NCBI RefSeq assembly: GCF_002632615.1
Contig: NZ_NITZ01000002.1
Coordinates: 308,211 to 372,210 of the forward strand
Direction: 5' to 3'
Origin: Xenorhabdus miraniensis
GTDB lineage: Bacteria; Pseudomonadota; Gammaproteobacteria; Enterobacterales; Enterobacteriaceae
Length of the DNA: 64,000 bases
Under the pieces are notes generated by a model that had not been told where the DNA came from, ran no database searches, and was given only the letters and a program-made list of their open reading frames with translations. Of the stretch, positions 59,816-64,000 are shown piece after piece; positions within the stretch are counted from its first letter, which is position 1, and every line of letters begins with the position of its first letter. A program made the position numbers and the translations under genes.

Positions 59816-60111
59816 GGGATAACGGGATATTGGGATAATAGAAAGCAATTTTAATATATATCAGATAGTTATAAATATTTTGATTATCCCGTATTATCCC
59901 GCTCTATCCCGTAATATTCTGTGATCACAAATAAAGCGATATTGTGACAGTGGACGTTATCCCGAAAAGGATTTTTCTCTGGCAGGTTATAATTTATTGA
60001 ATTTTAAATGATTTAAATTAGTGACATGATGTTACGGGATAGACTGGGATAATATGGGATAAAGTAACACAATGAAATATATAATAAATATGTCATTTAC
60101 CCCGTTATCCC
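59816..60111. repeat. GGGATA iteron-like array, 11 copies
   Basis: GGGATA at 59816, 59824 and 59832 (8-bp steps); its complement TATCCC at 59885, 59895 and 59905 (10-bp steps) and 59958; GGGATA at 60036, 60046 and 60056 (10-bp steps); TATCCC at 60106. It lies in the 445-bp gene-free, AT-rich stretch next to primase/helicase remnants. It looks like a replication origin or initiator-binding region of the decayed element. Confidence 0.7.
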
Positions 60112-60170
60112 GTGAAAATCTGTGCAGTTATATAAAAATAATCGATAGTGACGGTTATGTTTTTTCAGCT

Positions 60171-60212
60171 CTCCGAGCTATCGGGTTAATGTATTAGCCC
60201 GATAGCTCGGAG
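60171..60212. repeat. 15-bp perfect inverted repeat
   Basis: Arms 60171-60185 and 60198-60212 (CTCCGAGCTATCGGG and complement) with a 12-nt loop, 24 bp beyond the PAAR gene stop. No T-run follows on the minus strand, so a simple terminator is not certain. Confidence 0.75.
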
Positions 60213-60236
60213 ATGACAAGCGCAGCGCGTCAGTGT

Positions 60237-60500
60237 CTAAGCAAGGAACGTTTCCTGGCTGGCAATCAGTTTTGCACCACATGCCGTCTGCATACCTTCC
60301 AATGCGATTGGTTTTCCTTGATGCTTTAAGTCACCACTGCCTTCTACAATCGGAAAAACCCCTTTGCATTTTGGGCAGGTCACTAAGTCACCTTTAGCTG
60401 CAATCGGAACCCTCTGATAAACATATCCGTCAATAGCGGTAATGACTTTACCACCATGATCGGTTGCATCGTTTAATCGGATAATGGCTTTACCTAGCAT
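60237..60500 (-). CDS. PAAR-domain protein, copy A
   Basis: 87 residues: GKAIIRLNDATDHGGKVITA at the N-terminus, then VPIAAKGDLVTCPKCKG and TACGAKLIAS. PAAR proteins cap the VgrG spike of type VI secretion and carry effectors. SD GAGG. The start is 2 bp after the stop of the Imm52-like gene, with the same spacing as in copy B (63264-63527), to which it is about 90% identical. It ends the array. Confidence 0.88.
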   Translation of the reverse strand: MLGKAIIRLNDATDHGGKVITAIDGYVYQRVPIAAKGDLVTCPKCKGVFPIVEGSGDLKHQGKPIALEGMQTACGAKLIASQETFLA

Positions 60501-60502
60501 AG

Positions 60503-61243
60503 TTATACCTCAGAGTATAATGGTAATATTCCCAAATCTCGCAAGCAAATCTCAATATCATTGGCCTTGTTGATATGATTTTGGTTTTCGATGTTAAAAA
60601 TCTCTTTTGTCGTAATAATTAATGAGCCTTTTTCACCATTTTTATCAGTAACAGATATTATTTCTTCTGCCATTGGAACTAAGGCATAATCTATTTTTAT
60701 TGGTAAATAAAGCATCCAGCCTGCATGTATTCTATCTGGAAAAACTTGCTTTTGTTTTAAAGAGTAACCTTTGATATCCGTCATGATGAATGGAGAACAT
60801 CTCTGCGAAATTAAATTTTTTATAAAGTCAATAAATCTTGATGAATTGAATTTTTCTTTTTCAAGAGTAAGGCTAATAGATATATTTGTTTTTCCTAATC
60901 TATTCGGGTTTGAATAAACATCATCTCGGCACATATACATAATAGTATTTTTCTTTTTCACATCTCCAGGAACATCAAATAACGTTTTTATTATGGACTT
61001 CATATTTTCATCAAAATCTTTTTTATACCATTCAATGGCATAATCAGTTAATCCATTTTCATTAAACACATTATTTTCTTGAATTTCTTTTAAAGTATAC
61101 CCTGGTAAATGCCAACCGCTTGAACTATTACTAAGTTTATTAATTTCTTTCATTATCTGATACGTATCTGACAACACTAACTCAGGTGTTATTTCCTCTC
61201 TAAGATCATAAAATAGTTTCATTCTTGGATGTATAAATGACAT
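60503..61243 (-). CDS. Imm52-like immunity protein, copy A
   Basis: 247 residues from the ATG at 61243 (SD AAGGGG), which aligns with the start of the paralog at 62722 (both -IHPR); an upstream ATG at 61273 overlaps the effector stop. Shared blocks are GWHLPGY (about 43-49), DDVYSNPNRLGK, KQKQVFPDRIHAGWMLYLP and a nearly invariant C-terminus from LIITTKEIF. Downstream of a Tox-REase-5-like effector gene, so it is probably its immunity protein. The Imm52 assignment is from memory of that toxin pairing. Confidence 0.75.
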   Translation of the reverse strand: MSFIHPRMKLFYDLREEITPELVLSDTYQIMKEINKLSNSSSGWHLPGYTLKEIQENNVFNENGLTDYAIEWYKKDFDENMKSIIKTLFDVPGDVKKKNTIMYMCRDDVYSNPNRLGKTNISISLTLEKEKFNSSRFIDFIKNLISQRCSPFIMTDIKGYSLKQKQVFPDRIHAGWMLYLPIKIDYALVPMAEEIISVTDKNGEKGSLIITTKEIFNIENQNHINKANDIEICLRDLGILPLYSEV

Positions 61244-61269
61244 ATTTAAACCCCTTTTAAATTTTATTA

Positions 61270-61923
61270 TCAAGGCATTAATGTGTTAAATGTTATAATA
61301 TTAGTAAATCCGAAAGAAGAAAAAGCCCCGGTAAAATATGTATAAGAAACGGGCTGTAAAAAATGCCAATGAGACTTTGGGATACTATTTAATGAAGTGC
61401 ATACTTCATTTTGTCTACTAGCTTGCGAAATCATACTTTCAAGTCCAGTCATATCTGTCGGTTTTTTTCTAAAGTGTTCATAAAACCACTTAGGTTCACC
61501 ATCTTCGAAGAATTGATCATATTTAGCCTTAGCCTCAAGAAATAAACATTTCCCTGGTTTCCAACCATCAAAATTTACACTTTGGCATAGCCATGTTTCA
61601 ATTAAGTTTAATTTAGGATTATACATCGTACCGGCAATTTTTGTTTGATAAGCAATAGTAATTTCAGAATACGATTTCGTAGTTTCCCAAACCATCACAA
61701 CCTGACCTATTGCCGGGCACTTATCACATTTCTCTCTTGTCGTACTCATCGCATCGGTTCGGGATTCGGCTTTGTCTTTTTCAGCCGTTTCTTCTTTATC
61801 TTTCGTACCTTCCATGATACCAACAGCAACCAATCCTGCTACGCAGGCAGCAAGCGTCCATTCAGCAGCAGCTAAAAGAGCAGATCCAGCAGCCGGCGCT
61901 CCAAGAACTAAGGGACCTGACAT
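61270..61923 (-). CDS. Type VI effector with Tox-REase-5-like nuclease domain
   Basis: 217 residues, SD AAGGAG. Residues 8-36 form a hydrophobic Ala-rich segment that may cross or insert into a membrane. A charged linker (about 38-64) leads to a nuclease-like domain beginning CDKCPA (66-71). The core NFDGWKPGKCLFLEAKAKYDQF (117-138) fits a PD-(D/E)xK site with Asp119, Glu130 and Lys132, as in TseT-like Tox-REase-5 toxins. It is followed by an Imm52-like gene and PAAR, and preceded by the first codons of a lost PAAR gene. DNase activity is inferred. Confidence 0.75.
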   Translation of the reverse strand: MSGPLVLGAPAAGSALLAAAEWTLAACVAGLVAVGIMEGTKDKEETAEKDKAESRTDAMSTTREKCDKCPAIGQVVMVWETTKSYSEITIAYQTKIAGTMYNPKLNLIETWLCQSVNFDGWKPGKCLFLEAKAKYDQFFEDGEPKWFYEHFRKKPTDMTGLESMISQASRQNEVCTSLNSIPKSHWHFLQPVSYTYFTGAFSSFGFTNIITFNTLMP

Positions 61924-61948
61924 ATCAATTTCTCCTTTTCTGTTAGTT

Positions 61949-61970
61949 GGATAATGGATTTACCTGCCAT
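61949..61970 (-). pseudogene. First codons of a deleted PAAR gene
   Basis: 22 bp (MAGKSII) match the start of the two complete PAAR genes, with the same 2-bp spacing to the preceding immunity stop. The similarity then ends 26 bp before the effector start. A PAAR copy has been deleted here. Confidence 0.75.
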
Positions 61971-61972
61971 AA

Positions 61973-62722
61973 TTATATCTCTGCGATTAGTGGTAATAAC
62001 TGCAAATCACGCAAGCAAATCTCAATATCATTGGCCTTGTTGATATGATTTTGGTTTTCTATGTCAAAGATCTCTTTTGTCGTAATAATTAAAGAGCCTT
62101 TGTCACCATTTTTATCAGCGACAGATATTATTTCTTCTGCCATTGGGAGTAAGGTAGGATCTATTTCTATTGGTAAATAGAGCATCCATCCAGCATACAA
62201 CCTATCAGGAAAAACTTGCTTTTGCTTTAGCGAGTATCCTCTTGTATCTACCAATAAAAATGGAGATGAGCGAACGGATATTAAATTACTTAAAAAATCA
62301 ATAAATTTTTCAAATTTAAATTCATTTCTATCAAGGTTGAGTCTTATAGATATATTGGATTTTCCTAATCTATTAGGAACGGAATAAACATCATCTTGGC
62401 AAATATATGTAATGTCATTTTTCAATTCTACTGAATCATTTACATCAGGAGTATCAAATAGTGACTTGATAATTGTCCGATCATCTTTGTCATAACTTTC
62501 TATGAATTCATTTAAAGCGTATTCAGTAATGCCATCCTTATTGAACACATTGTTTTTTATGATTTCCTCTTCGCTATACCCAGGTAAATGCCAACCACGT
62601 GAATTATTACTTATTTTATATATTTGATTCATTAGTTGAACCGTGTCAGCTAATGCTAATTCTGGTGTGACGGATTCTTTAATATCATGAAATAATGCTA
62701 TTCTTGGGTGTATAACTGGCAT
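61973..62722 (-). CDS. Imm52-like immunity protein, copy B
   Basis: 249 residues, SD AAGGA 8 nt before ATG. It is paralogous to copy A along the whole length, with a nearly identical C-terminal third and divergent middle (about 75-150). It lies downstream of only a C-terminal effector fragment (62760-62912), so it is an orphan immunity gene. Such orphans can protect against sister strains with the matching toxin. Confidence 0.75.
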   Translation of the reverse strand: MPVIHPRIALFHDIKESVTPELALADTVQLMNQIYKISNNSRGWHLPGYSEEEIIKNNVFNKDGITEYALNEFIESYDKDDRTIIKSLFDTPDVNDSVELKNDITYICQDDVYSVPNRLGKSNISIRLNLDRNEFKFEKFIDFLSNLISVRSSPFLLVDTRGYSLKQKQVFPDRLYAGWMLYLPIEIDPTLLPMAEEIISVADKNGDKGSLIITTKEIFDIENQNHINKANDIEICLRDLQLLPLIAEI

Positions 62723-62759
62723 ATATAAATTCCTTTATGTATTTAAACTATCTTGATTA

Positions 62760-62912
62760 CTAAGGTAGTACAGTATTAAAAGTTTTAATATTGGAGTATA
62801 TAGAAAATGCTTTTGTAAAATATGAGTAAGATACAGGTTGTAGAAAATGCCAATGAGATTTTGGAATACTACCTAATGCCATACATACTCCATTTTGTTT
62901 ACTTAGCGCAAT
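62760..62912 (-). pseudogene. C-terminal fragment of a Tox-REase-5-like effector
   Basis: 51 codons read IALSKQNGVCMALGSIPKSH, then WHFLQPVSYSYF, and end LP-stop. They align with the last 50 residues of the intact effector at 61270 (CTSLNSIPKSHWHFLQPVSY). The N-terminal part is missing and replaced by unrelated sequence from about 62913. Confidence 0.85.
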
Positions 62913-63121
62913 TACAGAGTGGCGATCTGTCTGGACTCAAGCGTAACCAACAACTATTTGGTGATGCCCGTTGCACACCAGAAGAATACAACAAAGTGGT
63001 AGAAACCTTCACCAGAAATCCAGAACCACCGGGCAAAGTCATGAAATGGGTATGCCGCAACAATTGGGATTACCTAGATTTAAAGACATACCCTCTGGAA
63101 CTTACACCAAATAGAAGCTAA
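62822..63121 (+). CDS. Chimeric small ORF of unknown function
   Basis: 99 codons on the strand opposite its neighbours. The first 30 codons run antisense to the effector fragment. From about residue 31 (LQSGDLSGLKRNQQ ... CTPEEYNKVVETFTRNPEPP) the composition looks coding and a hairpin with T-run follows at 63210-63248. I do not recognise the family. It is probably the end of a gene brought in by the same rearrangement, not a complete gene. Confidence 0.35.
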   Translation: MSKIQVVENANEILEYYLMPYILHFVYLAQLQSGDLSGLKRNQQLFGDARCTPEEYNKVVETFTRNPEPPGKVMKWVCRNNWDYLDLKTYPLELTPNRS

Positions 63122-63209
63122 GTGCAGGAGACTCTGGACAGGAAATTACGATTTGACATGTACCAGATGAGGCCAAATCGTAAATTTCTGTTGGATGTTA
63201 TATAGGGAT

Positions 63210-63248
63210 AATCAGCTAGAAGTGACTGAACTCGAAGCTGATTTTTTT
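63210..63248 (+). terminator. Terminator after the chimeric ORF
   Basis: AATCAGCT/AGCTGATT (63210-63217 with 63236-63243), an 18-nt loop and a T-run to 63248. Confidence 0.6.
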
Positions 63249-63263
63249 CCTACACAATAAATA

Positions 63264-63527
63264 TCAAGCGCAAAACCCACCTTGACTGGTAATCAGTTTT
63301 GCGCCACAGGCCGTTTGCATACCATTTAATGCAATGGGTTTTCCCTGATGTTTTAAGTCATCACTGCCTTCCACAATAGGAAAAATTCCTTTACATTTTG
63401 GACAGATCACTAAATCACCTTTAGCGGCAATCGGAACCCCTTGATAAACATATCCGTCAATAGCGGTAATGACTTTACCGCCATGATCAGTTGCATCGTT
63501 TAACCGGATAACGGCTTTACCTGCCAT
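63264..63527 (-). CDS. PAAR-domain protein, copy B
   Basis: 87 residues, differing from copy A at a handful of positions (MAGKAVIRLND, YQGVPIAAKGD, GMQTACGAKLI). It starts 2 bp after the preceding immunity stop. Its own effector has been replaced by the chimeric region and an effector fragment. Probably a VgrG-spike cap of type VI secretion. Confidence 0.87.
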   Translation of the reverse strand: MAGKAVIRLNDATDHGGKVITAIDGYVYQGVPIAAKGDLVICPKCKGIFPIVEGSDDLKHQGKPIALNGMQTACGAKLITSQGGFCA

Positions 63528-63529
63528 AG

Positions 63530-64000
63530 TTATATCTCTGCCATAAGTGGTAATAACTGCAAGTCACGCAAGCAAATCTCAATATCATTAGCCTTGTTGA
63601 TATGATTTTGGTTTTTAATGTCAAAAATCTCTTTTGTTGTAATAATCAAAGAGCCTTCCCTCCCCTCTTTGTCGGTGACAGGTATTATTTCTTCTGCCAT
63701 TGTCACTAAATTAGTGTCTATCTCTTTTGGTAAGTAGAGCATCCAGCCTGCATATATTCTATCTGGGAAAACACATTTTCCTTTTATGCTATACGATTTA
63801 TTTTCCACCATGATATGTGGTGCATTATGAGTAAAAACCAAGTGGTTAATGAAATTAACCAACCGATTGAAATAAAAATCATTTTCTTCAATAGATATAT
63901 GTAATTCTATTTTTGTCTTTCCTAATTGTTTTCGACGATAATTCATATAAATAATGGAACATGAGTGGTTATCATCTTCTCCATCCCATACTCCAGCCAT
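63530..64000 (-). CDS. Imm52-like immunity protein, copy C (cut by window)
   Basis: 156 residues are visible and the gene runs off the right edge; the apparent Met at 64000 is probably internal. It aligns with the C-terminal two-thirds of copies A and B (CVFPDRIYAGWMLYLPKEI, LIITTKEIF, IEICLRDLQLLPL). It is the third immunity copy, so the array continues beyond the window. Confidence 0.75.
   Translation of the reverse strand: MAGVWDGEDDNHSCSIIYMNYRRKQLGKTKIELHISIEENDFYFNRLVNFINHLVFTHNAPHIMVENKSYSIKGKCVFPDRIYAGWMLYLPKEIDTNLVTMAEEIIPVTDKEGREGSLIITTKEIFDIKNQNHINKANDIEICLRDLQLLPLMAEI

Overview
The window looks like a chromosomal segment of a gammaproteobacterium of the order Enterobacterales, most likely Xenorhabdus or a close relative (Morganellaceae). 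The evidence is the E. coli-like order mutM ... rpmG-rpmB-radC-coaBC-dut-slmA-pyrE-rph-yicC, a selenocysteine formate dehydrogenase cluster (fdhD/fdoGHI-fdhE-selA-selB), two Slam/hemophilin loci of the kind known from Xenorhabdus nematophila, and a type VI effector/immunity array. Genus assignment is inference.

Layout. 1-2.9 kb: the end of an operon with an acyl-ACP-reductase-like protein (cut by the window edge) and two short-chain dehydrogenases. 2.9-9.2 kb (minus strand): a Fur-boxed heme acquisition operon, hemophilin > Slam > TonB-dependent receptor > TonB. 9.6-12.7 kb: a GNAT-like gene convergent with a second Slam/hemophilin pair that has no receptor of its own. 12.8-19.2 kb: an AT-rich accessory island with an MFS transporter downstream of an unusual 939-residue fusion of class I lysyl-tRNA synthetase with an aldehyde-dehydrogenase domain, a deleted copy of the GNAT gene, a saccharopine-dehydrogenase-like gene whose ribosome binding site lies inside a perfect 38-bp palindrome, and a TetR regulator.

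19.3-32.7 kb: respiratory formate dehydrogenase and selenocysteine machinery. fdoG has an in-frame UGA (codon 196) followed by a recognisable SECIS hairpin. A toxin-antitoxin pair, a decayed second one and a pRiA4b-ORF3-domain protein interrupt the cluster. 32.8-43.4 kb: a sulfatase-fold transferase, a methyltransferase, a GntR/NCS1-permease/PfkB-kinase unit, a SufR-like regulator divergent from an MFS pump, a TPM-domain protein and a DUF305 protein. 43.5-44.5 kb: debris, with a truncated CmlA-like efflux gene that keeps its leader-peptide attenuator and an IS982 transposase fragment.

44.5-51.4 kb: mutM and a lipopolysaccharide block (O-antigen ligase-like protein, three GT4 and one GT9 glycosyltransferases) inserted between mutM and rpmG. 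51.5-58.5 kb: the housekeeping block rpmG to yicC, including a pyrE attenuator. 58.5-60.2 kb, downstream of yicC: a decayed integrative element with truncated integrase, TOPRIM and DUF927 remnants and an 11-copy GGGATA iteron-like region. 60.2-64 kb: a repeated PAAR / Tox-REase-5-like effector / Imm52-like immunity array with partial and deleted units.

The strongest candidate for an undescribed system is the LysRS-I/aldehyde-dehydrogenase fusion with its co-transcribed exporter. It has the residues needed for amino acid activation and for thioester chemistry, but an Asn in place of the ALDH general base. I infer, without proof, an ATP-dependent reductive (amino-aldehyde-forming) enzyme.
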